From Knoellia aerolata DSM 18566 (GTDB lineage Bacteria; Actinomycetota; Actinomycetes; Actinomycetales; Dermatophilaceae), in contig NZ_AVPL01000020.1 in NCBI RefSeq assembly GCF_000768695.1, positions 1 through 57,789 on the forward strand: DNA of 57,789 nucleotides. Direction: 5' to 3'. Below the pieces are notes generated by a model. That model ran no database searches, was not told the DNA's origin, and saw only the letters and a list, made by a program, of their open reading frames with translations. Of this stretch, positions 1 through 7,260 are shown in pieces; position 1 is the first letter of the stretch, and each line of letters begins with the position of its first letter. Made by a program: the position numbers and the translations under genes.

Positions 1-27
1 GGGGGCGGGGGGGCGGGCGTATGCCGG

Positions 28-693
28 TCAGCGGCGGTGACGGAGCCAGTCCGACAGGATGTGCTCGGGGATCGGTCGCTCGACCTCGGCGTCCCACGGC
101 TCGGCAAGGCCCGCGAGGTCGAGGACCGCACCGAGCAGCATCGCGGTGAAGCCCCAGACGAAGAGGCCGCTGGCCTCGAACCCGGGCCCGCTGTAGCCCG
201 ACGGGTGGACCACGGTGAAGCGCCGCGCCGGGTCGACGAGCTCGGTCAGGCGAACCCGCTCGACCTGCGCCACCTCGGCCGGGTCGACGACTCGCACGCT
301 GCCGGGCGTCGGCCACCAGCCGAGCACCGGGGTGACCGCGTTGCCGCTCGGCGTGAGGAACAGCGGCGGCATCGACCCGACGACGTCGACGCTCGCGGGT
401 TCGATGCCGACCTCCTCGTGCGCCTCGCGCAGGGCCGCCTCGACCGGACCCGCGTCGGTCGGGTCGACCCGGCCACCGGGGAACGAGACCTGGCCGGGGT
501 GCGCGCGCAGGTCCCGCGACCGCGCGGTGAGCACGACGTCGACGCCACCGTCGTCGGTGGGACCGAAGAGCACGAGCACCGCCGAACGGCGCTCCGGGTC
601 GACCGGGGGAGCGAAGATCTCGAAGGCCTCCGGCTGCTCACGCTCGACCTCGGACATGACGCGTTCCAGCCAGGCCGGGCGGGCAGCGGTCAC
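28..693 (-). CDS. NUDIX hydrolase, CoA pyrophosphatase type
   Basis: Probably a cytoplasmic pyrophosphohydrolase of the CoA/acyl-CoA diphosphatase (NudL/YeaB) type. The product is about 221 aa. The NUDIX box is clear: GGRVD followed by [13 protein letters not shown], with the REAHEEVG core intact. Upstream is the VSFPGGR strand typical of this subfamily. I chose the GTG at 691-693 because it overlaps the stop of the endonuclease III gene in a 4-base GTGA, suggesting translational coupling; an internal ATG at 655-657 (MSEVER) is the alternative. Next to nth this matches Rv3672c of M. tuberculosis. Substrate identity is inferred from family; the fold and box are seen directly. Confidence 0.85.
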   Translation of the reverse strand: MTAARPAWLERVMSEVEREQPEAFEIFAPPVDPERRSAVLVLFGPTDDGGVDVVLTARSRDLRAHPGQVSFPGGRVDPTDAGPVEAALREAHEEVGIEPASVDVVGSMPPLFLTPSGNAVTPVLGWWPTPGSVRVVDPAEVAQVERVRLTELVDPARRFTVVHPSGYSGPGFEASGLFVWGFTAMLLGAVLDLAGLAEPWDAEVERPIPEHILSDWLRHRR

Positions 694-1475
694 GACGACT
701 CCCCGCGCTGCTCGCCGGGCAGCGGTCCCGGGGGCGGGTCGGGCAGCTCGGCGCCGGGGGCCAGCTCGTACTTGAGCAGCGTGAGCGCCACCCGGGGGTC
801 GGTCTCGCCCTCGCCGTAGGACGGGCAGAGCCGCGCCACCGGGCACGCCCCACAGGCGGGGCGCCGGGCGTGGCACGTGCGCCGCCCGTGGAAGATGAGG
901 ACGTGGCTGAGCATGACCCAGTCCTTGCGCGGGAACAGCGCACCGACCTCGTGCTCGACCTTGACCGGGTCGGTCTCCTCGGTCCAGCCGAACCGTCGCG
1001 CCAGCCGGCCGAAGTGGGTGTCGACGGTGATGCCGGGCACCCCGAAGGCGTTGCCGAGGACGACGTTCGCGGTCTTGCGCCCGACACCGGGCAGGGTGAC
1101 GAGGTCCTTGAGCCGCGGCGGCACCTCTCCCCCGAACCGGTCGACGAGGGCCTGGCTGAGCGTGATGACGGAGTTCGTCTTGGCGCGGAAGAAGCCGGTC
1201 GGCTTGAGGACCTCCTCCATCTGGGCCCGGTCGGCGGCGGCGAGCGCCTGCGCGGACGGCCACCGGGAGAAGACCTCGGGCGTCACCTTGTTGACGGTGA
1301 CGTCGGTCGTCTGCGCCGAGAGCACGGTGGCGACGAGGAGCTGCAGCGGGGACGCGAAGTCGAGCTCGGCGTGCGCGTAGGGGTAGCGCTCGACCAGCGC
1401 GCGGTAGATCCGGCGGGCCCGGCGCGTGCGCGCGACCGGTGACTCTGCGGCATACGCGGTGGTGGTGACAGGCAC
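690..1475 (-). CDS. nth: Endonuclease III (base-excision repair DNA glycosylase/AP lyase)
   Basis: Removes oxidised pyrimidines from DNA and cleaves the AP site. The 261-aa product has the helix-hairpin-helix [13 protein letters not shown] with the catalytic Lys, then the catalytic Asp in VDTHFGR. It ends with the four Cys of the [4Fe-4S] loop (C-x6-C-x2-C-x5-C in [17 protein letters not shown]). An upstream ATG at 1541 would run into the divergent crp promoter. I prefer the GTG at 1473-1475, which sits 7 nt after a TAGTCT -10 box and gives a normal length. The C-terminal tail after the cluster is about 45 aa, longer than in E. coli. It is the first gene of a two-gene operon with the NUDIX gene. 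Confidence 0.95.
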   Translation of the reverse strand: MPVTTTAYAAESPVARTRRARRIYRALVERYPYAHAELDFASPLQLLVATVLSAQTTDVTVNKVTPEVFSRWPSAQALAAADRAQMEEVLKPTGFFRAKTNSVITLSQALVDRFGGEVPPRLKDLVTLPGVGRKTANVVLGNAFGVPGITVDTHFGRLARRFGWTEETDPVKVEHEVGALFPRKDWVMLSHVLIFHGRRTCHARRPACGACPVARLCPSYGEGETDPRVALTLLKYELAPGAELPDPPPGPLPGEQRGESS

Positions 1476-1482
1476 GCCCGCC

Positions 1483-1488
1483 AGACTA
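1483..1488 (-). promoter_or_regulatory. -10 box of a leaderless nth promoter
   Basis: Read on the minus strand, TAGTCT is followed by 7 nt and then the GTG start of nth. This is the actinobacterial TANNNT-N6/7-RTG arrangement, in which transcription begins at the start codon. There is no Shine-Dalgarno in the interval. No convincing -35 was recognised. Confidence 0.55.
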
Positions 1489-1555
1489 CGACCCGGCACC
1501 GACGGGCTTCCGGCGACACCGGCGGCGGCGTGACCGCGCATGGCACACTGTGCGC

Positions 1556-2233
1556 GTGGACCACGACGTCGTGCGCAAAGCCCCGCTCTTCGCCGCCCTC
1601 GATGACGAGACGGCCGAGAGCCTCATCGCCTCGATGACCCTTCAGCACATGGAGCGCGGTGACGTCCTGTTCCACGAGGGCGACGCCGGCGACCGGCTCT
1701 ACGTCATCGGGGAGGGCAAGATCAAGCTCGGCCGCTCCTCCGCGGACGGCCGCGAGAACCTCCTCGCGATCCTCGGCCCGGGCGAGATGTTCGGCGAGCT
1801 CAGCCTCTTCGACCCCGGCGCCCGCACCGCCACCGCGACGGCGGTGGCCGAGACCCAGGTCGTCGGGCTGACCCACGAGCAGCTCAAGGCGTTCCTCACC
1901 GACCGCCCCGACGCCGCCTCGACGCTGCTCGCCGCGCTCGCGCGCCGGCTGCGCCGCACCAACGAGTCCCTCGCCGACCTCGTCTTCACCGACGTCCCCG
2001 GCCGGGTGGCCAAGGCGCTCATCGACCTCGCCGGTCGCTTCGGCCGGCCGGTCGACGGCGGTGTCATGGTGAGCCACGACCTCACCCAGGAGGAGCTCGC
2101 CCAGCTCGTCGGCGCCTCCCGTGAGACGGTCAACAAGGCGCTCGCGGACTTCGCGACCCGGGGGTGGCTGCGGCTCGAGGCGCGGGCCGTCCTCGTGCAG
2201 GACATGGAGCGGCTCCAGCGCCGAGCCCGCTGA
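1556..2233 (+). CDS. crp: Crp/Fnr-family global regulator (GlxR/Crp orthologue)
   Basis: A cAMP-responsive transcription factor of the actinobacterial GlxR/Crp group. The 225-aa product has an N-terminal cyclic-nucleotide-binding beta-roll with the phosphate-binding cassette [18 protein letters not shown]. Then come the dimerisation helix ([18 protein letters not shown]) and a winged helix with [20 protein letters not shown]. It is about the length of M. tuberculosis Crp and lies in the same position next to nth. Two GTG starts are possible, at 1550 and 1556. I chose 1556 because CACACT at 1544-1549 would place a leaderless start there and orthologues begin Met-Asp. It probably autoregulates, but no clear TGTGA-N6-TCACA site was seen. 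Confidence 0.92.
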   Translation: MDHDVVRKAPLFAALDDETAESLIASMTLQHMERGDVLFHEGDAGDRLYVIGEGKIKLGRSSADGRENLLAILGPGEMFGELSLFDPGARTATATAVAETQVVGLTHEQLKAFLTDRPDAASTLLAALARRLRRTNESLADLVFTDVPGRVAKALIDLAGRFGRPVDGGVMVSHDLTQEELAQLVGASRETVNKALADFATRGWLRLEARAVLVQDMERLQRRAR

Positions 2234-2245
2234 CCCGCCCGTGCG

Positions 2246-3037
2246 TCAGTGGCGCGCGCCCAGGTGGGCGAGCTGCGCGCGGATGCTCATCCGTGCCGCC
2301 GGCCACACCTCGCGCGGCACCTCGGCGTAGACCCGGGTGAGCACACCCTCGACCGGGTCGGCCTCCGTGGCCGCGCCGTCGGCGAGGGCCTGGCGGACCT
2401 GCTCGAGCCGCTCCTGCCGGTGCGTGCGGTAGTACGCCACCATCGCCGAGGCGTCCGGCACCACGGGGCCGTGGCCCGGCAGGATCGCGCTCACCTCGCC
2501 GTTGCCGGTGAGGTCGGCGATGCGCTCCAACGACGCGAGGTATGCCGCGAGCTCACCGTCGGGGTGCGCGACCACCGTGGTGCCCCGGCCGAGCACGGTG
2601 TCGCCGGTGAGGAGCGCGTGGTCCGCGGCGAGGGCGAACGAGACGGAGTCGGACGTGTGGCCGGGGGTCGCGACGACCCGCAGCTCCAGCGACCCGGCTC
2701 GGAGGACGTCACCGTCGGCGAGGTCGTCGTGCCCGCGGCCGACCGCGCGGACGCGTGAGCCGGTGAGCTCGGCGAACCGCGGCGCCGCCTCGGCGTGGTC
2801 GAGGTGACCGTGCGTGAGGATCGTCTCCGTGACCCGCGCCCCGGCGTCGGCGACCACGCGGCACACCCGCTGGAGGTGACCCTCGTCCAGCGGCCCGGGG
2901 TCGATGACGAGCGCCTCGGTCGACCCCGGCTCGAGCAGGACCCACGTGTTGGTGCCGTCGAGCGTCATCGGACCGGGGTTCGGCGCGAGGACGCAGTGCG
3001 CCCGCGTCGTGACCTGCCCGCCCGTCCATGCCGCCAT
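2246..3037 (-). CDS. MBL-fold metallo-hydrolase
   Basis: A metallo-beta-lactamase-fold hydrolase (LACTB2/glyoxalase II-like group). The 263-aa product shows the metal-binding THGHLDH motif, a downstream TPGHTSDS histidine, the LLTGDTVLG aspartate and the ILPGHGP histidine, i.e. a complete dinuclear zinc site. The C-terminal helical part (HRQERLEQVRQAL and later) is typical of the LACTB2 subfamily. The start is the ATG at 3035-3037 (MAAWTGG), because CAGGGT lies 6 nt upstream as a leaderless -10 box; the longer frame adds only low-quality sequence. The position corresponds to Rv3677c. The true substrate cannot be told from sequence. Confidence 0.88.
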   Translation of the reverse strand: MAAWTGGQVTTRAHCVLAPNPGPMTLDGTNTWVLLEPGSTEALVIDPGPLDEGHLQRVCRVVADAGARVTETILTHGHLDHAEAAPRFAELTGSRVRAVGRGHDDLADGDVLRAGSLELRVVATPGHTSDSVSFALAADHALLTGDTVLGRGTTVVAHPDGELAAYLASLERIADLTGNGEVSAILPGHGPVVPDASAMVAYYRTHRQERLEQVRQALADGAATEADPVEGVLTRVYAEVPREVWPAARMSIRAQLAHLGARH

Positions 3038-3043
3038 GCGCCC

Positions 3044-3049
3044 ACCCTG
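3044..3049 (-). promoter_or_regulatory. Possible leaderless -10 box of the MBL hydrolase gene
   Basis: On the minus strand CAGGGT is followed by six bases and the ATG at 3037. It keeps the A at position 2 and T at position 6 of the box. The first base is C instead of T, so this is weaker than the other examples in the window. Confidence 0.35.
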
Positions 3050-3096
3050 CCACCCCGCGCCTGTGGTTGACCCGACGGCCACGGAAGGTCCGGGCG

Positions 3097-3795
3097 TCAG
3101 GGGAGGTTAGAGCGCATGACGAGGCGGTCGCCGAGGTCGACGAGGACGGGCTCGATCCGCGTGATCGATGGCCGGTCGGCGAGGAAGTCGGCGACCGACC
3201 CGAACTCGGCCAGCTGCTCCAGCGCCACCACCGTCGGCGGCAGCATCACCGCCCGACCCTCGGCGTATGCCGCGAGGAGACGGCGCGGGAGGACCCACGC
3301 GTCGAGGTCGGTCTCGCTCGTCGTCCCGAGCGCCTCCTGCCCCTGCGGGAGAGGGGCCGCGAAGAACCACGTGTCGTAGCGCCGCTTCTCGAACGGCGGC
3401 GTGACCCAGTGCGCCCGGGGCACGAGGTCGGCGACGGACAGTCGCAGGCCGCACTCCTCCTCGACCTCGCGGACGGCCGCGGCGACCAGCGGGAGGGCGG
3501 TCGCGACGTCGAGTGCCATGAGGTGGGCCAGCGCCTCGATCGCGACCGGGTCGAGCTCGGCGGTGGCGTCCTCGTCGTCGACCCCGCCACCGGGGAAGAC
3601 GTACATCGAGGGCGCGAAGGCCATCGTCGGCACGCGGCGCTGCACGAAGACCGACGGACCCTCAGGGGTGTCGCGGACGACGAGCACGGTCGCCGCACCT
3701 CGCGGCACCAGCCCGTCGTGGGGCTCGGCCAGCCAGGCGCGCGCCGTCTCCTCCCAGGAGGCCGAGCGCGGGGCAGCGAACTCGCGGGACGGCAT
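3097..3795 (-). CDS. NUDIX hydrolase with interrupted box (NUDT7/19-like)
   Basis: 232 aa. The Gly of the NUDIX signature (YVFPGGGVD) is separated from the catalytic part AAVREVEEECGL by an insertion of roughly 35 residues. This arrangement is known from the peroxisomal CoA-diphosphatase-like NUDT7/NUDT19 group. The REVEEECG helix with metal-binding glutamates is intact. A hydrolytic role on a nucleoside-diphosphate-linked substrate, possibly an acyl-CoA, is inferred. The start ATG lies 9 bp after the RidA stop, so it is probably cotranscribed with it. The gene shares the minus-strand run with the MBL gene, as is common in actinobacteria. Confidence 0.85.
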   Translation of the reverse strand: MPSREFAAPRSASWEETARAWLAEPHDGLVPRGAATVLVVRDTPEGPSVFVQRRVPTMAFAPSMYVFPGGGVDDEDATAELDPVAIEALAHLMALDVATALPLVAAAVREVEEECGLRLSVADLVPRAHWVTPPFEKRRYDTWFFAAPLPQGQEALGTTSETDLDAWVLPRRLLAAYAEGRAVMLPPTVVALEQLAEFGSVADFLADRPSITRIEPVLVDLGDRLVMRSNLP

Positions 3796-3804
3796 ACGGG
3801 GTCG

Positions 3805-4278
3805 TCAGTCGGCGACGTGGACGATGACCTCGACCTCGACGGGTGCGTCGAGGGGGAGGACCGCGACGCCGACGGCGGACCGGGCGTGGACGCCCTTGTC
3901 CCCGAAGGCGTGGCCGAACAGCTCGCTGGCTCCGTTGATGACGCCGGGCTGGCCGGTGAACGCCGGGTCGGAGGCGACGAAGCCGACGACCTTGACGACC
4001 CGCTCGACCTTGTCGAGGTCACCGACGACCGACTTCACCGCGGCGATCGCGTTGAGGGCACAGATCTGGGCGAGCTCCTTGGCACGCTCGGGCGACACGT
4101 GGCCGTCGCCCGTGCCGACCTTGCCGGTGTCGGCGAGCGCCCCGGCCACCATGGGCAGCTGGCCGGAGGTGAAGACCCGCGACCCGTCCCGGACGGCCGG
4201 CACGTAGGCCGCGACGGGCGGCGCGACGTCGGGCACCGTGAGACCGAGCTCGGCGAGGCGGTCCTCGACGGCGCTCAT
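3805..4278 (-). CDS. RidA-family protein
   Basis: Member of the RidA/YjgF/UK114 family, whose best-known members hydrolyse reactive 2-aminoacrylate and other enamines. The 157-aa product has the characteristic FTSGQLP strand, the QICALNAIAAVKSVVGDLDKV helix and the C-terminal ARSAVGVAVLPLDAPVEVEV. The canonical RidA Arg lies in HARSAV. Length suits the RidA subgroup with an N-terminal extension. It starts 2 bp after the stop of the upstream small gene. The position matches Rv3678c, so this belongs to the conserved crp-to-ponA block. Confidence 0.9.
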   Translation of the reverse strand: MSAVEDRLAELGLTVPDVAPPVAAYVPAVRDGSRVFTSGQLPMVAGALADTGKVGTGDGHVSPERAKELAQICALNAIAAVKSVVGDLDKVERVVKVVGFVASDPAFTGQPGVINGASELFGHAFGDKGVHARSAVGVAVLPLDAPVEVEVIVHVAD

Positions 4279-4280
4279 CG

Positions 4281-4439
4281 TCAGGCTCCCCTCGGGCGCT
4301 TGAAGTAGGCCACGAGACCGTTGCCGTCCGGGCCGGTGAGGACCTGGACGAGCTCCCAGCCGTCCTCGCCCCACTGGTCGAGGATCTGCTTGGTCGCGTG
4401 GATCATGAGCGGCACCGTGGCGTACTCCCATTTCTGCAT
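4281..4439 (-). CDS. Small DUF4177-like protein
   Basis: 52 aa, beginning MQKWEYATVPL and containing the QWGEDGWELVQVL stretch typical of DUF4177-like small proteins. Function is unknown. It is real rather than a chance frame because it sits in the conserved position between the RidA gene and the divergent ArsA pair, ends 2 bp from the RidA start, and has a TAGGGT box 7 nt before its ATG. A corresponding tiny gene exists in the mycobacterial locus. It is probably the first cistron of a minus-strand operon running DUF4177-RidA-NUDIX. Confidence 0.8.
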   Translation of the reverse strand: MQKWEYATVPLMIHATKQILDQWGEDGWELVQVLTGPDGNGLVAYFKRPRGA

Positions 4440-4446
4440 GCCGACC

Positions 4447-4452
4447 ACCCTA
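4447..4452 (-). promoter_or_regulatory. -10 box, leaderless promoter of the DUF4177-RidA operon
   Basis: TAGGGT on the minus strand, then 7 nt, then ATG at 4439. It is one half of a back-to-back promoter pair with the box at 4467-4472, so each -35 region must overlap the other promoter. Confidence 0.55.
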
Positions 4453-4466
4453 GTGCGCGTGCATCG

Positions 4467-4472
4467 TAGGGT
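4467..4472 (+). promoter_or_regulatory. -10 box, leaderless promoter of the ArsA pair
   Basis: TAGGGT on the plus strand followed by six bases and the GTG at 4479. No ribosome-binding sequence lies between. The two divergent start codons are only 39 bp apart. Confidence 0.55.
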
Positions 4473-4478
4473 TGCCCC

Positions 4479-5492
4479 GTGCCCTCCCCCGTCCTCGCCG
4501 ACCTCGCGGCGGCCCGACTCCACGTCGTCACCGGCAAGGGGGGAGTCGGCAAGACCACGGTCGCCGCGTCGCTCGCCCTCGCGCTGGCCAGCACCGGGAA
4601 GCGCGTCCTCGTCATCGAGGTCGAGGGCCGCCAGGGCCTGTCGCAGACGTTCGACGTCGCTCCTCTGGGCGTCGAGGAGGTGCGGCTCGTCGCCCACCAC
4701 AGCGGGGGCGAGCTGTGGGGCCTCTCGATCGACGCCAAGGCCGCCCTCCTGGAGTACCTCCAGCTCTTCTACAAGCTCGGCCGCGCCGGCTCGGCCCTCG
4801 AGAAGGTCGGCGCCATCGACTTCGCCACGACCATCGCGCCCGGCGTGCGCGACGTCCTCCTCACCGGCAAGATCTACGAGGCCGCCGGTCGCCCCAGGGG
4901 CGGTCGTGGCTCCAAGCAGCGCGGCCTGCACTACGACGCGCTCGTCGTCGACGCCCCACCGACCGGGCGGGCCGTGCGCTTCCTCAACGTCAACGCCGGG
5001 CTGGCCGACGTCGCCAAGGTCGGGCCGATCCGCTCGCAGGCCGACTCGATCACCGCCATGCTCCGAGACACGCGGACCCTCGTGCACATGGTCACGCTGC
5101 TCGAGGAGATGCCGGTGCAGGAGAGCCTCGACGGGCTGCGCGATCTCGCCGCCGCCGGGCTCCACCTCGGCGCGATCGTCGTCAACCAGATCCGCGAGCC
5201 CCACCTCTCCCCCGCGCATCTCACCGCGCTCGCCGGCAGCGACGACGACCTCGACGAGACCCTGCGCACGGAGCTCACGAGCGCCGGGCTGCGCCCGACG
5301 GGCCCGATGGTCAAGGGCCTGGTGAGCGAGGGTCGCGACCACGCCCTGCGCCTCGACCTCCAGGACGACATGGCCGCGGAGATCGCGGCCGCCGGGCGGC
5401 CGGTCATCGAGCTTCCCGCCCTCACCGACGGCGTCGAGGACGGCGGCATCGCCGTCCTCGCGGACGAGCTGCTCGACCAGGGAGTGCGCTGA
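4479..5492 (+). CDS. ArsA/GET3-type ATPase, first of a pair
   Basis: 337-aa P-loop ATPase of the ArsA/GET3 family, matching Rv3679. The deviant Walker A is VTGKGGVGKTT near residues 17-27, with the signature first Lys. Switch regions include VIEVEGR and VVDAPPTGRAVRFL (the DAPPTG motif). It lacks the paired-domain architecture of plasmid ArsA and the arsenic-binding cysteines. An arsenite pump role is therefore unlikely; the mycobacterial pair has been treated as a GET3-like heteromeric complex. It starts with a GTG that looks leaderless. Its stop overlaps the next start by one base (TGATG). Confidence 0.9.
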   Translation: MPSPVLADLAAARLHVVTGKGGVGKTTVAASLALALASTGKRVLVIEVEGRQGLSQTFDVAPLGVEEVRLVAHHSGGELWGLSIDAKAALLEYLQLFYKLGRAGSALEKVGAIDFATTIAPGVRDVLLTGKIYEAAGRPRGGRGSKQRGLHYDALVVDAPPTGRAVRFLNVNAGLADVAKVGPIRSQADSITAMLRDTRTLVHMVTLLEEMPVQESLDGLRDLAAAGLHLGAIVVNQIREPHLSPAHLTALAGSDDDLDETLRTELTSAGLRPTGPMVKGLVSEGRDHALRLDLQDDMAAEIAAAGRPVIELPALTDGVEDGGIAVLADELLDQGVR

Positions 5493-6652
5493 TGACGGCC
5501 CGCAAGGACACCGAGCACCCCCGCCTCGAGGTCGACGCCCTCCTCGCCGACCCGGGCGTCGGCATCATCGTGTGCTGCGGCTCCGGCGGGGTCGGCAAGA
5601 CGACCACCGCGGCCGCCCTGGGGATCCGCGCCGCCGAGGCCGGGCGCAAGGTCGTCGTCCTGACGATCGACCCGGCCCGCCGCCTGGCGCAGGCCCTCGG
5701 GCTCACCGAGCTCGACAACACCCCCCGGCCGGTCGCCGGCGTCGACCTCGCGGCCGGTGGCTCGCTCGACGCCATGATGCTCGACATGAAGCGGACCTTC
5801 GACGAGGTCGTCGAGACGCACGCGACGCCCGACAAGGCCGAGCAGATCCTCGCCAACCCGTTCTACCAGGCCGTCTCCAGCTCGTTCGCGGGCACGCAGG
5901 AGTACATGGCGATGGAGAAGCTCGGCCAGCTGCGCTCCCAGGCCGTCGCCGACGGCAGGTGGGACCTCATCGTCGTCGACACCCCGCCGTCCCGGTCCGC
6001 CCTCGACTTCCTCGACGCCCCCAAGCGACTCGGCTCGTTCCTCGACGGGCGCTTCGTCCGCCTGCTCATGGCCCCGGCCAAGGCCGGTGGCCGCGCCTAC
6101 CTCAAGGTCTTCAGCGTCGGCGTCGACCTCGCCCAGCGCACCGTGAGCCGCGTCCTCGGTGGCCAGCTCCTCATGGACGTCCAGACGTTCGTCGCGGCGC
6201 TGGACACGATGTTCGGCGGCTTCCGCGAACGGGCCGACGTCACCTACGCCCTGCTCAAGGAGGACACGACGGCCTTCGTCGTCGTGGCCTCCCCGGACCG
6301 CGACGCGCTCCGCGAGGCCGCCTTCTTCGTCGACCGTCTCGGCGCGGAACGTATGCCGCTCGCCGGCGTCGTCGTCAACCGTCTCCAGGCGCTCGGCGCC
6401 AGTGCCCTCTCGGCGTCCCGCGCCGAGGACGGCGTGGAGCAGCTGATCGAGGCCGGTGAGGGCGAGAGCCTCACCGCCGGGCTCCTGGGGCTGCACGCGG
6501 ACCTCGCGTCGACGGCCGCGCGCCAGCACGGCGTCGTGTCGAGGTTCGCCGCGAACCACCCCGACGTGCCGATGACGTCGGTGGCCGCCGCGGCCACCGA
6601 CGTCCACGACCTCGACGGCCTGCGCGAGGTGGGCCGGCTGCTCTCCGGCTGA
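5492..6652 (+). CDS. ArsA/GET3-type ATPase, second of a pair
   Basis: 386 aa, matching Rv3680. The P-loop CCGSGGVGKTTTAAALG carries Ser where the classical ArsA loop has Lys (GSGGVGKT instead of GKGGVGKT), so the two proteins differ at the intersubunit signature lysine. DTPPSRSALDFL corresponds to switch II. A long central insertion (DAMMLDMKRTFDEVVETHA) is helical and is typical of this partner. It is translationally coupled to the preceding gene, so the two probably form a heteromer. Client or substrate is unknown from sequence. Confidence 0.9.
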   Translation: MTARKDTEHPRLEVDALLADPGVGIIVCCGSGGVGKTTTAAALGIRAAEAGRKVVVLTIDPARRLAQALGLTELDNTPRPVAGVDLAAGGSLDAMMLDMKRTFDEVVETHATPDKAEQILANPFYQAVSSSFAGTQEYMAMEKLGQLRSQAVADGRWDLIVVDTPPSRSALDFLDAPKRLGSFLDGRFVRLLMAPAKAGGRAYLKVFSVGVDLAQRTVSRVLGGQLLMDVQTFVAALDTMFGGFRERADVTYALLKEDTTAFVVVASPDRDALREAAFFVDRLGAERMPLAGVVVNRLQALGASALSASRAEDGVEQLIEAGEGESLTAGLLGLHADLASTAARQHGVVSRFAANHPDVPMTSVAAAATDVHDLDGLREVGRLLSG

Positions 6653-6694
6653 CCCGGCACACGGCGGTCCGGCTCGATGCGGTCCGGCACACGC

Positions 6695-6730
6695 CGACCG
6701 GTCCGTCCCCACGCGGGACGGGACCGGTCG
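6695..6730. terminator. GC-rich hairpin between convergent genes
   Basis: Left arm CGACCGGTCCGTCCC at 6695-6709 and right arm GGGACGGGACCGGTCG at 6715-6730 pair with a single bulged G around the loop CACGC. It lies between the ends of the ArsA pair (+) and whiB (-), so it could stop transcription from both sides. There is no T tract, as is common in actinobacteria. Confidence 0.6.
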
Positions 6731-6735
6731 GGGGG

Positions 6736-7050
6736 TCAGGCCTGCGGGCGGCCCATGGACTTGCTGAGCACTCCCCGCCACGAGCGGACCTCGGGGTGGC
6801 GGCGCAGCAGCGCCCGGCGCTCCCGCTCGGTCATACCGCCCCAGACACCGAACTCGGTACGGTTGTCGAGAGCGTCGGAGAGGCAGTCGAGGGCGACCGG
6901 GCAACCCCGGCAGACGACCTTGGCCGCGCGCTGCTCCTTGCCCTGGACGAAGAGGGCGTCGGGGTCGGTCCCCACGCAGGTTCCCCGGGTGGACCAGTCG
7001 GACGTGCTGTAGGCGGTGGTGGTGCTGGATGGTGCTGTCGCGATCGTCAT
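6736..7050 (-). CDS. WhiB-family iron-sulfur transcription regulator (WhiB4-like)
   Basis: 104 aa. Four conserved Cys (C25, C47, C50, C56 in the pattern C...CRGCPVALDC) would bind a [4Fe-4S] cluster. The GVWGGMTERERR turn and a basic C-terminus complete the Wbl fold. WhiB proteins bind the primary sigma factor and respond to redox or NO. Position between the ArsA pair and the penicillin-binding protein gene matches whiB4 (Rv3681c) rather than whiB1/2/3/7; the assignment to WhiB4 is by synteny. An AAGGGA sequence upstream of the ATG could be the ribosome-binding site. It is divergent from ponA. Confidence 0.93.
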   Translation of the reverse strand: MTIATAPSSTTTAYSTSDWSTRGTCVGTDPDALFVQGKEQRAAKVVCRGCPVALDCLSDALDNRTEFGVWGGMTERERRALLRRHPEVRSWRGVLSKSMGRPQA

Positions 7051-7260
7051 GCGTCTTGTCCCTTGGCTGAGGCCATTCCCTCCCGAATGGCGCTAAGGGG
7101 AAAACTAGGCAGTGGCTGTACGCGTCACCATGACGAAAATGGGACTAGTTACATGGCTATAAAGTACTAGTTACTGTCTGGCCATGGCAAGGGCGGACGG
7201 CCGAGGGGCCCCCGGGTGCGCCTCGGCCGAGGCCACAACTTCGCGCGTTACCCTGCTGGC
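7051..7260. promoter_or_regulatory. Divergent whiB/ponA control region with paired ACTAGTTAC repeats
   Basis: This 210-bp interval is clearly AT-richer than its surroundings around 7080-7180. ACTAGTTAC occurs at 7144-7152 and again at 7166-7174, 22 bp start to start (two helical turns), and each copy contains the palindrome ACTAGT. Between them lies TATAAAG (7159-7165). The layout suggests an operator for a dimeric or paired regulator. I cannot say which factor binds or which of the two genes it controls. Confidence 0.45.
7249..7254 (+). promoter_or_regulatory. -10 box of a leaderless ponA promoter
   Basis: TACCCT, then six bases, then the ATG at 7261. There is no purine-rich ribosome-binding sequence before the ATG, which supports a leaderless message and decides between this ATG and the GTG 45 bp upstream. 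Confidence 0.5.

Noticed and set aside
1-27. Gene at the left edge
   Set aside because: Only G/C-rich sequence before the stop of the first NUDIX gene; too short to assign.
4931-6904. 657-codon open frame on the minus strand opposite the ArsA pair
   Set aside because: Typical high-GC antisense shadow; Arg/Val/Gly/Asp-rich without any motif, while the plus strand encodes two clear P-loop ATPases.
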